Origin: Mycobacterium lepromatosis
GTDB lineage: Bacteria > Actinomycetota > Actinomycetes > Mycobacteriales > Mycobacteriaceae
Direction: 5' to 3'
DNA: 64,000 nt
Assembly (NCBI RefSeq): GCF_000975265.2
Contig: NZ_CP083405.1
Location: 1,674,001-1,738,000, forward strand
In this document: positions 20,661-30,893 of the stretch, in pieces
How the letters are laid out: each line of letters opens with the position of its first letter
How positions within the stretch are numbered: the first letter of the stretch is position 1
The notes under the pieces: generated by a model
Told to the model about the DNA's origin: nothing
Database searches by the model: none
What the model saw: only the letters and a program-made list of their open reading frames with translations
Translations under genes and position numbers: made by a program

Positions 20661-22690
20661 CAGCTATCGCCGTGAGATTGCGACGAAACGGGGCTGGTAG
20701 TGCGCGACAAATCAGTATCGTGTGGTGCTTGCGTTGTGACATTACCGCTCAATTATTTGCACCGTTGCCTGCGCGACTAAACAGTATGCCAATTATGGAT
20801 GGAATTGCACAGCGAAACGTCTTTCGCTTATTGACGGATTACTCTGCTGGAGATGGAAATTCCATTCCGGGCAGGACCGATATCATTTTTGGTAGAATTG
20901 GCTCTAGGTGCGGATGATGATCGTCCATCATCAAATTATGGCCTAGGTATGACAAATCCTGATCGCCTAATTTGTGACGCGATCGATGGTATATTTTGGC
21001 AATTCACACTGAACTCTTCTTTAGGATGAACAGGATGCCAGTTTTGAAGAACACTGCTTCTGATCCGAGCGCCGCCCATAAGGATACATTCGTGTGGATG
21101 GACAGAATTACGGTTTTGAAGAGCGCCGTGTCTAATTTGCGGCTCTCCGGGTCAATGGCGGTCGCTGTCTCCGACCCGGGCTTCGGGACTCACCACATAG
21201 TGCAGCTGCATAAACTCGGATACACGACGTGAAAGGCTGCCGATGTCGTGGCCGAATTTTGAGGTACCTCGCCGGCGGATGTCGGATAAGCTGGTCTGAA
21301 AGACGAGGATGGTGTCATCGACCAATTCCTTGCAGTGGTGGGTGAATTGGGTGCAAGCCGCAATCGAGGAATTCAACAGAACCCACGGCATCCAGGATGA
21401 ACTCGACGGGTCGTGGATGCGGTTACGGCCCGATGGGAACGGCGTAGATCCGCTTAGTCCAGGAGGGTGCGACGGTAACAGCTGTTGTTATCGTGGTTCG
21501 TGGCATAGACGCTGACCAGGCCACACAGCCGCGCATCATCCGAGTCCGAACGTTCTTCTTCGTCAACTATTATGACACATAATGGCTCGGTGTACCCGAC
21601 TGGCCTAAGCAGACTCATCGGATTGATCAGGCGCTGCTCAACGGGGACCAGGCGCAACGCAGTCGACCTTGCTGCGCTCCTCGCGGTCACCGGAGGCACT
21701 ACTGTGCGTGTATTTCACCAACACGCCCGAGCACTTATTCGCTGCGCTTAACCCGCCAAGGTGGCGTTTTATCTCTGCGTGCAAGGTTCCGGTGAATAGA
21801 ACGCGCACGTTCGGACACTTGTTCGTCAGTCTGTGACCGGTGCCACGATCGAGGTCGAGCGCGATGACATTTCGTACGTATTTCTCGTTGGTCAGATACT
21901 GTGCCGGAGGTGCTGCGCCGAGGTGAGAGTTTACACTTCTACACCTATCGGTGGCGCGACGGTAGAGTGGTTGCCGAAATGTCGACTCGCCCGCTGGTCG
22001 TGCGGGTGCGGGCCAGCGATGCGCGTGCCGACGAAACCGTCCCCGGGGGGACGTGACGATGTTACCCTGGCTTTTCCGGCTCAGCCACTGCTACGATCCA
22101 TCCGCGGTGACGCAGTTATTTTTTCACCCTGTCCGAACTTGCATGATCATGACGGCTACCGCCTCCGCCTGGACTGTAACAATTCGGCTGTCGTCGACTT
22201 CCTGCTTATCGAAGGTGTTCGGCCGCTGCCGGTACACGGTAATGTGCGGGCGGGTGATTCAAATATGCTCTAGTTACCGTGATCGAGTCTGCCGTGATCT
22301 GGTGGACGCAGGTGACGATAACCAATTGCCCCTGAGATCGAAGAGACTCGGGTGCTGAATGAGTTGCTACGCCGCGCCGGTGGTGTGGTGACTCGCAGGA
22401 CCGGCTCACTCGCGCTGAATCTTGCCGGATTGCGTGACGAACCGTCAGATCCCGCGCTCGCCGCTCGAATCTACGGCGCCGTCTATTTGTGGTCCCCATG
22501 TTGCTGGCCCGGTTCGGTCCGAGTGCAGCTGTCACCGGTCGACGTTCGGTCGACCAATATCGCGCCGTGTTAACCCGCTTCGGTGCCCATGACAGGGTAA
22601 CCCCCGATGGGGTGCTGTCGTTCGTCTCGGACCGATTCACTGGCTGCGAAATCGATCTTCGGGAGTTCATGGCCGATCTGGTACTGCTGA
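20661..22690. other. Unassigned decayed DNA before the ATP-grasp remnant
   Basis: Base composition returns to normal by about 21100. Several short plus-strand frames look like protein fragments but match nothing I know: 20672-20917, 20996-21232 (with two similar segments, NRMPVLKNTASD and DRITVLKSAVSN), 21833-22273, and 22342-22500 with LNLAGLRDEPSDPALAARIY. They may be remnants of further members of the accessory cluster that ends in the carbamoyltransferase. None is an intact gene. Confidence 0.4.
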
Positions 22691-22769
22691 GTGGTCCATT
22701 GGTATTTTGGCGCCAACCAAAGGTGCGTTAATCTCTGCTTCTTGTTGTTGCGTCCGTTGTACATGCACT

Positions 22770-23690
22770 ACTGCGGTGATGCCCCCGGCAGCGACCGCCC
22801 TCCGGGACAAGTTTGTGATGCAATTGATTCTCGCCGCTTCCGGGGTTTCGGTGGCGCCAATGAAGTCGCGTGCAGAGTGCTGTGGCGGTGCGGGAGTTTG
22901 TCGCTGAGGTCGGTTATTCCGTGCTTGTCAAACTGGTCGGTCGTGTTGGTTCGGCGCGAATCCACGTGCTCGGAGATGCTGACGGCCTGAAGAGGGTCCT
23001 CGGTGGACGAAGCGACGCAATTTAGCGTGAGCCGATGATTGCCGAAGTGTTGATAGACGGCGACTTCTACCACACCAACGGCCTAATGGACGATAATGTC
23101 ATCGTATGGGTCCAGTACCTAGCTGACAACCCCACTCCGACCGGTTCTCAGTTCGCTTCAATGTGCCCTATCTGGTCGCCATGCTCTCGGGATCGAACCC
23201 GATGACTGACCATATTCGGGTGGCGACCCGCAGGTCTTGGGTGCGTTGCCGACCGTGGCCTTCTACGCCGAAATCTTTTACACGCCTGATGACAGGCTGG
23301 TGTTGTGTGAAATCGTTTATCGAGCCGCCGCCTCGCTGTCGTGGTCGATATCCATGAGGTAGCGTTCGGAGTGAGTCTGCATGGTGCCAGCCTGCTCGGC
23401 CAGGTCGGATGCTGGCAGCGATCCTACTATGCGGCTAAGAAGCCGTTGTAAAGTTTTGCCCGCTTTCCCCCAGACGCCGGTGTGCTGCGCCGCTTCCTTG
23501 GCCACTGCCCGCGACTCAACATTTTGAGGTGCTCAGTGTATCCGGCGGGTGCTGTTTGCATCTACCGTGGCACAGCAAGCCTCGGACCGACCGTTGCGAG
23601 GATGACCTGTCCTTACCCTGCCCACCTCCGATGTGCGAGCCCAGCTGCGCCAGATCGAGCAGTGTTAAGAACGAAACACGTTGTGGGATA
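22770..23690 (+). pseudogene. ATP-grasp ligase-like remnant
   Basis: Stitched plus-strand frames give the signature of a stand-alone ATP-grasp enzyme. ALRDKFVMQLILAASGVSVAP (about 22797-22859; entry given in parts: LRDKFVMQ, LAASGVSVAP) marks the start of the nucleotide-binding lobe. AVREFVAEVGYSVLVKLVGR (about 22885-22945) holds the ATP lysine, REPMIAEVLIDGDFYHTNGL follows (about 23028-23085), and LVLCEI with VVDIHEVAFGVSLHGASLL comes later (about 23303-23400). Frameshifts occur near 22990, 23130 and 23250. ATP-grasp ligases join acids to amines or thiols; the substrate is unknown. It is upstream of a carbamoyltransferase in the same direction. Confidence 0.65.
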
Positions 23691-23764
23691 ATCGGGCAAT
23701 CGGCGTGCTCAACGGCGCCGTGCAGCTGTTACAACCGGCACGTGACGAAGAGGTGTGCTGAGAG

Positions 23765-25455
23765 ATTTTGTTCGGTGTCGATGGATGGGGCGAAGGCCGC
23801 GGTGCTGGCCACGACAATCCCGCCGCCGCACTCAATGGTTGATGGGTAGCTGGTGACCTTCGTTGAAAAAGGAATGGCTTAATTGGGTTCGGCATTCGTG
23901 ATAAATGCTGCTTGTGCTAGCGGTGGACTACAGTACTACGAGAAGAGGGTATCGAACTCGATGATGTCGATGTATCGATGTACCGATGAGATTTGCTACA
24001 GATCAACAACATTCGTGGAAGTTCGTGGGATCTGGGCGATGTGCAGTTCGTCCGGTCCGTTACTGATCAGCCGCCGCGCCATATACCTCCGTATACCTTG
24101 AGTGCACTGAGTGGCACACCACAATGCTCATGTTTCTTCGGCGTTCCTGTGATCCGGACTGGCCTCGGCGGCAGTCCTTATTGCCGACGGGCGTGGTTAG
24201 GATACCTACTTAATCGATCATATCGATCTACCGGGCTCGCGGAAACGAACTTGAGCCCCTCCGCTCCTAGCTGTTAAAATATCCTTTTGATATTGTTCTA
24301 CTAGTCGTTCGGCGAACATTGAGGATTCGGGCGTTACAATGTTGGCAAGGCCATGGGACTGGCCTGCTGCGGACGTCCGGGCACAGTTCGCTCTTATCAT
24401 GGCGCGACGACGATTTCGTTACTTCCCGTACCGCCGTGTGACCGTGCCAGTGTGGTCCATTGGTCCTGAGATGCCCTCCTAGACGGCTGGCACGGGACGC
24501 CGGCGCGGATTGCGATGGGCTTTGGCAAGCTACGTTCCCGCCCAGGTAGGTGCAACGTTGACGTGGTGAACTTAAAACCAGGCGTGATGGCTTGTGCTCA
24601 AGCGGCTGTGGATGATCTGATGTTTCCGCTGGCGTGTTACGCGCTAAAGATGATTGGCGAACACAATTTATGTGTCGCCAACGGCATGGGGTTGCACAGT
24701 GTCACTAACAGTCGACGAAGTCGACTGTTAGTGACACTGTGCAACCCCATGCCGGCACCACACGATGCCGATGTGGCGCTGGGCGCTACGCTGCACGTCG
24801 GCGCCCGCATGGTTTGTTGATTAGGCATGATGGCATCACCGAACTTGGTCCCGGGTATTCCTCGGATGCCATCTACAATCACCTGGTGCATTAGGACTTC
24901 GCCGTTGTTCAGATTGATGACCCTACCGAAGTGGCGGTCGAGTGTGTGGGCGGGGACAGGTGTTGGGTTGGTTCCAGGGCCGGATAGAGCCCGGCCCACG
25001 AGCGTTGGGTCAGCGCAGCATCTTCGTGTTGCCTGCAATCGCCGGGCATTGCGACCACGTCAACAACAGCAAACGGCGCGAAAAATGGCCCCTGTTTGCT
25101 CTCGCTCTGCCACACGGCGAGTCGCGGTAGCTGTTCGGCTGTGACATCGATTCTTCGCACATTCAGCAAAGTTTCATCTTCACCGACCAAACCGGCACCG
25201 AGAGTCCGGGAAGTATATATGTTAATGGAAAGATCCGTTCGCAGACCGCGTGACCCAGCACCGGTCGCTACGCCGACCTGCTGGGTGAGCTAAGCGAGCA
25301 GCATAGGCACGGAGTCGTCCTAAACACCTCGTTCAACGGCCCCGGCGAACCCATCGGTCTGCAACTCGGCGGATGCACGACGTGCGTTTGCCAGGATGCC
25401 GCTCGATGCTCTGATCATTGAAAACCACCTCGTCGAGAACAAAAACGTCAGACGG
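23765..25455 (+). pseudogene. NodU/TobZ-type carbamoyltransferase remnant
   Basis: The family O-carbamoylates natural products or sugars using carbamoyl phosphate and ATP. Diagnostic pieces appear in order: N-terminal GHDNPAAAL then LVTFVEK (about 23805-23875), EEGIELDDVDVSMY (about 23943-23984), GKAMGLACCGRPGT (about 24347-24390), NLCVANGMGLHSVTNSR (about 24665-24715), PHDADVALGATLHVGARM (about 24760-24815), the hallmark FQGRIEPGPRALGQRSIF (about 24970-25025), VVLNTSFNGPGEP (about 25314-25352) and [14 protein letters not shown] (about 25397-25437). More than six frame changes and a long hairpin insertion disrupt it. I know of no counterpart at this position in M. tuberculosis. Confidence 0.75.
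24682..24754. repeat. Perfect 35-bp hairpin inside carbamoyltransferase remnant
   Basis: Arms 24682-24716 and 24720-24754 are perfectly complementary with a 3-base loop (GAA). The left arm encodes the conserved family segment in frame (GMGLHSVTNSR), while the right arm is its inverted copy and encodes nothing expected. It therefore looks like an inverted duplication within the pseudogene rather than a regulatory hairpin; it has no following T run. Confidence 0.9.
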
Positions 25456-25514
25456 TAACGTCACGACAACAGTTCGGCGCGTCGACCACGAAAGGCTGTG
25501 CTGAGTCTGCAAAC

Positions 25515-26432
25515 GTGGGAGGAGTGCCGGACCACAGCGTGGCGATCCTCGACGAGTTCGATGAGTATCTAGCGTTGCGGTGCGGTCGCTCGGCGCATAC
25601 CCGTCGCGCATATCTGGGCGACTTGCGGTCGTTGTTGGCCCATCTCGAGGGACGTGGATCCAGGTTAGACCAACTGAGCCTGCCGGCGCTGCGGTCATGG
25701 CTGGCTACAGCGGCCGGTGCCGGTGCGGCTCGCACCACGCTGGCCCGTCGCATCTCGGCGGTCAAGGCATTCACCGCGTGGGCGAAGGGGCGTGGCCAGC
25801 TTGCGGCCGACCCCGCCGCGCGGTTACAAGTGCCCAGGGCGCATCGTACCCTGCCGGCGGTGCTGCGTCAGGATCAGGCGTTGCAGGCCATGGCGGCCGC
25901 AAAATCCGGTGCCGAGCATGGTGATCCGCTGGCTATTCGGAACCGGTTGATCGTCGAAATGTTGTACGCCACCGGCATCCGGGTGAGTGAGTTGTGCGGC
26001 TTGGACATCGACGATGTGGACACCCAGTATCGGCTGGTGCGTGTCCTGGGTAAGGGCAATAAACAGCGTACCGCGCCGTTTGGGGTACCGGCCGCTGACG
26101 CGCTGCGCGTCTGGCTGGACGACGGACGTCCGGCGTTGGTTACCGTCGAGTCCGGGCCAGCACTACTCCTGGGATTACGGGGAAGACGGCTCGATGTGCG
26201 CCAGGCCCGCACGGTGGTGCACCAAACCGTGGCCGTGGTAGCTGGTGCACCCGACATGGGGCCGCATGGGCTGCGGCACAGCGCCGCCACTCATCTGCTC
26301 GAAGGCGGCGCTGATCTGCGCGTCGTTCAGGAATTGCTGGGGCATTCCAGTCTGGCGACCACCCAACTGTACACCCACGTGGCGGTCTCACGGTTGCGCG
26401 CGGTGCACGATCAGGCCCACCCGCGAGCGTGA
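25515..26432 (+). CDS. xerC: Tyrosine recombinase XerC
   Basis: XerC with XerD resolves chromosome dimers at dif. The 305-residue frame has the N-terminal SAM-like core-binding domain (to about 105) and the catalytic domain with Arg156 (GIRVSEL), Lys180 (VLGKGNK), His251 and Arg254 (HGLRHS), His277 (LGHSS) and the nucleophile Tyr286 (TTQLYTH). Starts at 25515 (GTG), 25524 (GTG) and 25539 (GTG) are possible; the last gives 297 residues and fits M. tuberculosis best. All six catalytic residues are present. It follows the accessory tract directly. Confidence 0.95.
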   Translation: MGGVPDHSVAILDEFDEYLALRCGRSAHTRRAYLGDLRSLLAHLEGRGSRLDQLSLPALRSWLATAAGAGAARTTLARRISAVKAFTAWAKGRGQLAADPAARLQVPRAHRTLPAVLRQDQALQAMAAAKSGAEHGDPLAIRNRLIVEMLYATGIRVSELCGLDIDDVDTQYRLVRVLGKGNKQRTAPFGVPAADALRVWLDDGRPALVTVESGPALLLGLRGRRLDVRQARTVVHQTVAVVAGAPDMGPHGLRHSAATHLLEGGADLRVVQELLGHSSLATTQLYTHVAVSRLRAVHDQAHPRA

Positions 26433-26437
26433 TGCCG

Positions 26438-26965
26438 TCAAGGGTTCAGCGGTTTGAGCTGGGTCGCAGTCGATTTAAGCAGGCCCAGCAGATCGACATA
26501 GTCAATGTCGGGCACCGGGACCCCCGTGGCGTCTCAATGCAGACACGGCAGACACGCCGCGACTGGGCAGCCGAGGTGCCCGGCGACCAATTCGCCGACC
26601 GCAGTCTTACACGTCACTTGCTGACCGGCTTGAACGGTCGCCCGGACCGGCTCATAGCTGGTGCACAGACCGTCGGGGTGCGCCCGCGACACCGCCGGGC
26701 GGCAAGCTGCCCGGCGAACACGATGGTCGCACGACCTTGGCGCGTATACCGGTTGGCCAGGAATGACGGGTAAGTCCACACCTCGGTGTCCACGAGAGCT
26801 GTCTGGGTTAGTGTGGGGGCGTCAAGTCCCGCACGACAGCCGGCGAGGGACGCAAAGGTCAATCCAGCCGAGTGCTGTCGGCAACTTTTTATGCCGTGCT
26901 GACCAGTGTCATGCTCACGATCAGCGTCACCCACCGCACCTTACTAGTTCAGCGTCGAGTTGACT
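26438..26965 (-). pseudogene. M23-type peptidase-like remnant, Rv2891
   Basis: The minus strand, 5 bp beyond the xerC stop, carries a broken secreted LytM/M23-like protein. Recognisable pieces are GQPVYA with ATIVFAGQLAA (about 26690-26760), CTSYEPVRATVQAGQQVT (about 26620-26675), the GHLGCPVAACL segment (about 26545-26577) and the end VDLLGLLKSTATQLKPLNP to a stop at 26438-26440. Three frame changes are needed. In M. tuberculosis the homologue is divergent from rpsB, and the two genes between it and xerC (Rv2893 and PPE45) are absent here. Confidence 0.7.
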
Positions 26966-27242
26966 CTATTCAGCCGCCACTTCATGGTTTTCTGGAAGTG
27001 GATGTCGCTGTGGACGGGTCAAGGCTGCTGGATCGGTGTAGACTGCTCGTCACAGCTCGTTAGCGGGCTGATTTCGCGCGCCTGTACTGCGTCTTTCGGG
27101 TTCCACTAGAGAGTGCGCACCGCATGCCGGGCGGTCCCGGCCGGGGTCTTCCTCGACTGGGTCCGGCATTGCAGCAGACGCCAGGGCCCGGCTTCAGCTG
27201 AAACCAGGCGAATAACCGACACGAAAAGGACATTGGCTCACC
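26966..27242. promoter_or_regulatory. rpsB upstream leader
   Basis: This 277-bp region lies between the divergent M23 remnant and rpsB and must hold the rpsB-tsf promoter and untranslated leader. A GC-rich tract at about 27121-27200 can fold but I could not assign a defined S2-binding or riboswitch structure. The bases AAAAGGACATTGG shortly before the ATG supply a modest ribosome binding site. Confidence 0.4.
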
Positions 27243-28076
27243 ATGGCTGTTGTGACCATGAAGCAGCTGCTTGACAGCGGCACTCACTTCGGGCATCAGA
27301 CCCGTCGTTGGAATCCCAAGATGAAGCGGTTCATTTTCACTGATCGCAACGGCATCTACATTATTGACTTGCAGCAGACGTTGACTTTCATCGACAAGGC
27401 CTACGAGTTCGTCAAAGAGACCGTCGCCCGCGGTGGTTTAGTTTTGTTCGTTGGCACCAAGAAGCAGGCGCAGGAGTCCGTCGCGGCCGAAGCGACGCGC
27501 GTCGGCATGCCGTATGTGAACCAGCGCTGGCTGGGTGGCATGCTCACTAACTTTTCCACTGTGCATAAGCGGCTGCAGCGTCTCAAGGAGCTGGAGGCGA
27601 TGGAGCAGACTGGTGGTTTCGAGGGTCGTACCAAGAAGGAGATCTTGGGCTTGACCCGGGAAAAGAACAAGCTGGAGCGCAGCCTGGGTGGTATCCGGGA
27701 TATGGCGAAGGTGCCGTCGGCAATCTGGGTCGTCGACACGAACAAAGAGCACATCGCCGTTGGCGAGGCCCGCAAACTGGGCATCCCGGTGATTGCGATT
27801 CTGGACACTAACTGCGACCCTGACGAGGTCGACTACCCGATCCCGGGCAACGACGACGCGATCCGATCGGCGGCACTGTTGACCACGGTGATCGCCTCGG
27901 CGGTTGCCGAAGGTTTACAGGTCCGTGCCGGCCTTAGGTGCGGCGATGGCAAGCCCGAAGCGGAGGCCGTTGAGCCGCTCCCGGAATGGGAGCAGGAGTT
28001 GTTGGCCGGTGCTGGTGCCAGCGCCCTCAACGATTCGGGCGCAAGTGTATCCGAAGCCACCCCTACGGAAGCCTGA
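27243..28076 (+). CDS. rpsB: 30S ribosomal protein S2
   Basis: The 277-residue product is a full-length S2 ([20 protein letters not shown], then [13 protein letters not shown] and [13 protein letters not shown] [17 protein letters not shown]). The last 35 residues are an acidic, low-complexity tail seen in mycobacteria. S2 is one of the last proteins to join the 30S subunit. tsf begins 1 bp after the stop, so the two form an operon. Confidence 0.97.
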   Translation: MAVVTMKQLLDSGTHFGHQTRRWNPKMKRFIFTDRNGIYIIDLQQTLTFIDKAYEFVKETVARGGLVLFVGTKKQAQESVAAEATRVGMPYVNQRWLGGMLTNFSTVHKRLQRLKELEAMEQTGGFEGRTKKEILGLTREKNKLERSLGGIRDMAKVPSAIWVVDTNKEHIAVGEARKLGIPVIAILDTNCDPDEVDYPIPGNDDAIRSAALLTTVIASAVAEGLQVRAGLRCGDGKPEAEAVEPLPEWEQELLAGAGASALNDSGASVSEATPTEA

Positions 28077-28077
28077 T

Positions 28078-28908
28078 ATGGTGAACTTCACTGCCGCTAA
28101 CGTCAAGCGGCTTCGCGCGCTAACTGGTGCCGGCATGCTCGACTGCAAGAATGCGCTGGTTGAAACCGACGGCAACTTCGACAAGGCTGTCGAGGCTCTG
28201 CGGATCAAGGGCGCCAAGGACGTGGGAAAGCGTGCCGAACGGGCCACTGCCGAGGGTTTGGTCGCGGCCAAAGAGGGCGCGCTTATCGAGGTGAACTGCG
28301 AAACAGACTTTGTTGCTAAAAACGCCGAGTTCCAACAGCTGGCCGACCAAATCGTCGGGGTAGTGGCGGCAGCCAAAACCGTTGACGTCGACGTGCTCAA
28401 AGGGGCTAGCGTCGGTGATAAGACGGTCGAGCAAGCGATCGCCGAACTGGCGGTCAAGATTGGCGAGAAGCTGAAACTGCGCCGCGCCGCGATCTTCACC
28501 GGCACCGTGGAAACCTATCTACACAAGCGCTCGGCTGACTTGCCGCCAGCGGTGGGCGTACTAGTTGAGTACAGTCCCGGCACCGACGCGGCTACTAGTA
28601 AAGGGGCGGCACACGCGGTCGCGCTGCAGATCGCCGCGCTCAAGGCGCGTTTCCTGTCCCGCGACGATGTTCCCGAAGACGTCGTGGCTAGTGAACGCCG
28701 CATTGCCGAAGAGACTGCTAAGGCGGCGGGCAAGCCGGAGCGGGCGCTGCCCAAGATTGTCGAAGGCCGGCTAAACGGCTTCTTCAAGGATTCTGTACTG
28801 CTTGAGCAGCTGTCGGTATCTGACAACAAGAAGACCGTCAAAGCCCTGCTTGACGAGGCCGGCGTGACGGTGACGCGATTCGTTCGGTTCGAGGTGGGTC
28901 AGGCCTAG
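28078..28908 (+). CDS. tsf: Translation elongation factor Ts
   Basis: EF-Ts exchanges GDP for GTP on EF-Tu. The 276-residue protein starts with a UBA-like domain ([19 protein letters not shown]) and contains the TDFVAKN motif that contacts EF-Tu, followed by the coiled and dimerisation regions. An ATG at 28078 and a GTG at 28081 are both possible; the ATG is one base after the rpsB stop. Long antisense frames over this gene are shadows. Confidence 0.97.
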   Translation: MVNFTAANVKRLRALTGAGMLDCKNALVETDGNFDKAVEALRIKGAKDVGKRAERATAEGLVAAKEGALIEVNCETDFVAKNAEFQQLADQIVGVVAAAKTVDVDVLKGASVGDKTVEQAIAELAVKIGEKLKLRRAAIFTGTVETYLHKRSADLPPAVGVLVEYSPGTDAATSKGAAHAVALQIAALKARFLSRDDVPEDVVASERRIAEETAKAAGKPERALPKIVEGRLNGFFKDSVLLEQLSVSDNKKTVKALLDEAGVTVTRFVRFEVGQA

Positions 28909-28937
28909 CGTGTTGGCGAGCGGCTAGCGTTGTTGCT

Positions 28938-30344
28938 ATGCAACGTGTGCACGCTTTCGGTGACGACGCCCTCGGCGATCTCGACGCGGTCGGTCTCGCC
29001 GACGCTATCCGAGCTGGTTGGGTCAGCAGAGCCGATGTCATCGAGGCGGCCATTGTGCGGACCGAGGCCGTCAATCCGGTCCTGGGCGGCTTGGCGTATG
29101 AGGCGTTTCAATGGGCCCGGCAAACTGCTTCGAACGCAGGCAGTGGCTTCTTTAGCGGTGTTCCGACTTTCATTAAGGACAACATCGATGTCGCTGGACA
29201 GCCGACGATGCGGGGCAGCGACGCATGGGTGCCCCGAAATGCGTTCGACGACGGTGAGTTCACCCGGCTGTATTTGGCCACCGGACCTATATCTTTGGGC
29301 AAGACGCAGCTGTCAGAATTCGGGTTCAGCGCCTCCGCCGAACATCTGCGGCTAGGGCCGGTTCGCAACCCATGGGACACCGACTACACCGCCGGCGCCT
29401 CGTCTTCGGGATCGGGTGCGTTCGTCGCCGCCGGTGTAGTCCCCATGGCGCACGCCAACGATGGCGGCGGGTCGATTCGTATTCCGGCCTCCTGCAACGG
29501 GCTCGTCGGGCTCAAGCCGTCACGTGGCCGGTTGCCGCTGGATCCCGAGCTGCGCCGGCTTCCGGTGGGCATCGTAGTCAACGGCGTGCTGACTCGCTCG
29601 GTGCGGGATACCGCGGCCTTCTATCGGGAGGCCGAGCGCATCTGGTACAACCCCAAGCTTCCGCCGGTCGGGGACGTCACGCAGCCCGGTCGGCAACGGC
29701 TTCGGATTGCTGTGGTGACGCGTTCGGTTCAGCGCGAGTGTAGCCCCGAACTACGTGAGCTCACGCTGAAGTCGGCTAGGTTGCTCGAAGAACTGGGCCA
29801 TCGCGTCGAACGCGTTGCCGAGCCCCCGATGCCGCCTGATTTCCCGGACGATTTCGTGCTGTATTGGGGGCTGTTGGCGGCGATGCAGGTGCGAACAGGC
29901 CGGCTCGCGTTCGGCAACACATTTGATCGCACCAAGCTGGACAGTTTGACGCTGGGCCTGGATCGTCATGCTAGCCGCAACATGCACCGGCTTCCCAAAG
30001 CAATCATGCGGCTGCGTAGGTTGCGGCGTCGCACCGCTGAATTTTTCGCTACCTACGATATATTACTCACTCCAACAGTCGCTGACGAGACGCCGCGGAT
30101 CGGGTACCTCACTCCCACCGATTATCAGCAGGTGATGGACCGGCTGATGGGCTGGGTCGCGTTCACTCCGTTGCAAAACGTTACTGGGGAGCCGGCGATT
30201 TCGCTACCATTGGCCCAATCCGCTGATGGTATGCCGGTGGGCATGATGTTCACCGCCGACTTTGGCCAGGAAGCGCAACTGTTGGAACTGGCTTTTGAAC
30301 TCGAAGAGGCTCGGCCGTGGGCGCGGATTCAAATTGCCAATTAG
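28938..30344 (+). CDS. amiC: Amidase signature family hydrolase AmiC
   Basis: The 468-residue protein has the amidase signature catalytic triad: Lys80 in PTFIKDNIDVAG, the cis-Ser within GASSSGSGA (about 153-161) and the nucleophile Ser179 in DGGGSIRIPAS. Family members hydrolyse amides to acids and ammonia; the physiological substrate of this mycobacterial copy is not defined from sequence. It follows tsf by 29 bp on the same strand. The gene is fully open in a region where the next 4 kb are decayed. Confidence 0.92.
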   Translation: MQRVHAFGDDALGDLDAVGLADAIRAGWVSRADVIEAAIVRTEAVNPVLGGLAYEAFQWARQTASNAGSGFFSGVPTFIKDNIDVAGQPTMRGSDAWVPRNAFDDGEFTRLYLATGPISLGKTQLSEFGFSASAEHLRLGPVRNPWDTDYTAGASSSGSGAFVAAGVVPMAHANDGGGSIRIPASCNGLVGLKPSRGRLPLDPELRRLPVGIVVNGVLTRSVRDTAAFYREAERIWYNPKLPPVGDVTQPGRQRLRIAVVTRSVQRECSPELRELTLKSARLLEELGHRVERVAEPPMPPDFPDDFVLYWGLLAAMQVRTGRLAFGNTFDRTKLDSLTLGLDRHASRNMHRLPKAIMRLRRLRRRTAEFFATYDILLTPTVADETPRIGYLTPTDYQQVMDRLMGWVAFTPLQNVTGEPAISLPLAQSADGMPVGMMFTADFGQEAQLLELAFELEEARPWARIQIAN

Positions 30345-30347
30345 CCG

Positions 30348-30740
30348 TCACTCGGATCCGAGCTGGTCGAGCATTCATTTAAACTCACGCTGCTGCGGTG
30401 TACATTCCAGTTTGTCCAGGATGCGGCCATCAGCGATGCGGAGCGCACTATCCGTGCGTTTTCAACAAGGCATGGACAAGACGCGGTCAGCGTGGCTGGT
30501 AGCGTACGCTCAGAGGACGCCGATGCGGGTCGTGCCACCATTTTAGTGTCTTCCAGTTTGTGCATTATGATATTCATCTCCTGCGATGTGACGCCTGTGT
30601 TCCGTGACAGTTTGGCTTTCGACAGGTCAGGAGACGTCGAAAGCATACGTAGGCAAACTAATTCGGGAGCGTAAGGCTGAGACGAACGCAGTACGGTGGA
30701 AATTCTGGTCGCAGAGCGGCTCCCCTCCCGGGAGGGTAGA
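30348..30740 (-). pseudogene. MarR-family regulator remnant, Rv2887
   Basis: The minus strand holds ELVCLRMLSTSPDLSKAKLS and GVTSQEMNIIMHKLEDTKMV, the recognition helix region of a MarR repressor, followed by ARPASASSERTLPATLTA (the beta wing). The end MLDQLGSE stops at 30348-30350. N-terminal dimerisation helices are scrambled, and an in-frame stop precedes MLDQLGSE. It is convergent with amiC, as in M. tuberculosis. Confidence 0.8.
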
Positions 30741-30753
30741 TAACGAGGTGGCA

Positions 30754-30808
30754 CATCAACACACCGGATATATGTCAACAACGTTGACATATATCCGGTG
30801 TGTTGATG
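30754..30808. repeat. Perfect 26-bp hairpin
   Basis: Arms 30754-30779 and 30783-30808 are exactly complementary with the 3-base loop AAC. It lies just upstream of the MarR remnant, in decayed DNA. No T run follows on either strand, and the geometry (perfect long arms, 3-base loop) equals that of the hairpin in the carbamoyltransferase remnant, so a mutational origin is more likely than a terminator or operator. Confidence 0.85.
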
Positions 30809-30893
30809 CATTCTTTTGCGTTACTGAAAATTTGAGGCGAGACTGCGTCCTTGGGTGCACGCCGGTCGTGGGGTCGATATCCTCAGCAGGACT

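Noticed and set aside
20996..21232. Two similar segments (NRMPVLKNTASD and DRITVLKSAVSN) as a tandem repeat protein
   Set aside because: Only two diverged units about 70 bases apart in decayed DNA; chance cannot be excluded.
19408..22690. Insertion sequence or RLEP-type repeat as the cause of the accessory stretch
   Set aside because: No transposase frame, no terminal inverted repeats and no target duplication were seen; RLEP copies cannot be recognised without a comparison sequence.
27915..28505. Long minus-strand open frame (196 codons) opposite tsf
   Set aside because: It is the antisense shadow of a highly conserved, GC-rich gene; the translation is Ser/Ala-rich and has no family features or ribosome binding site.
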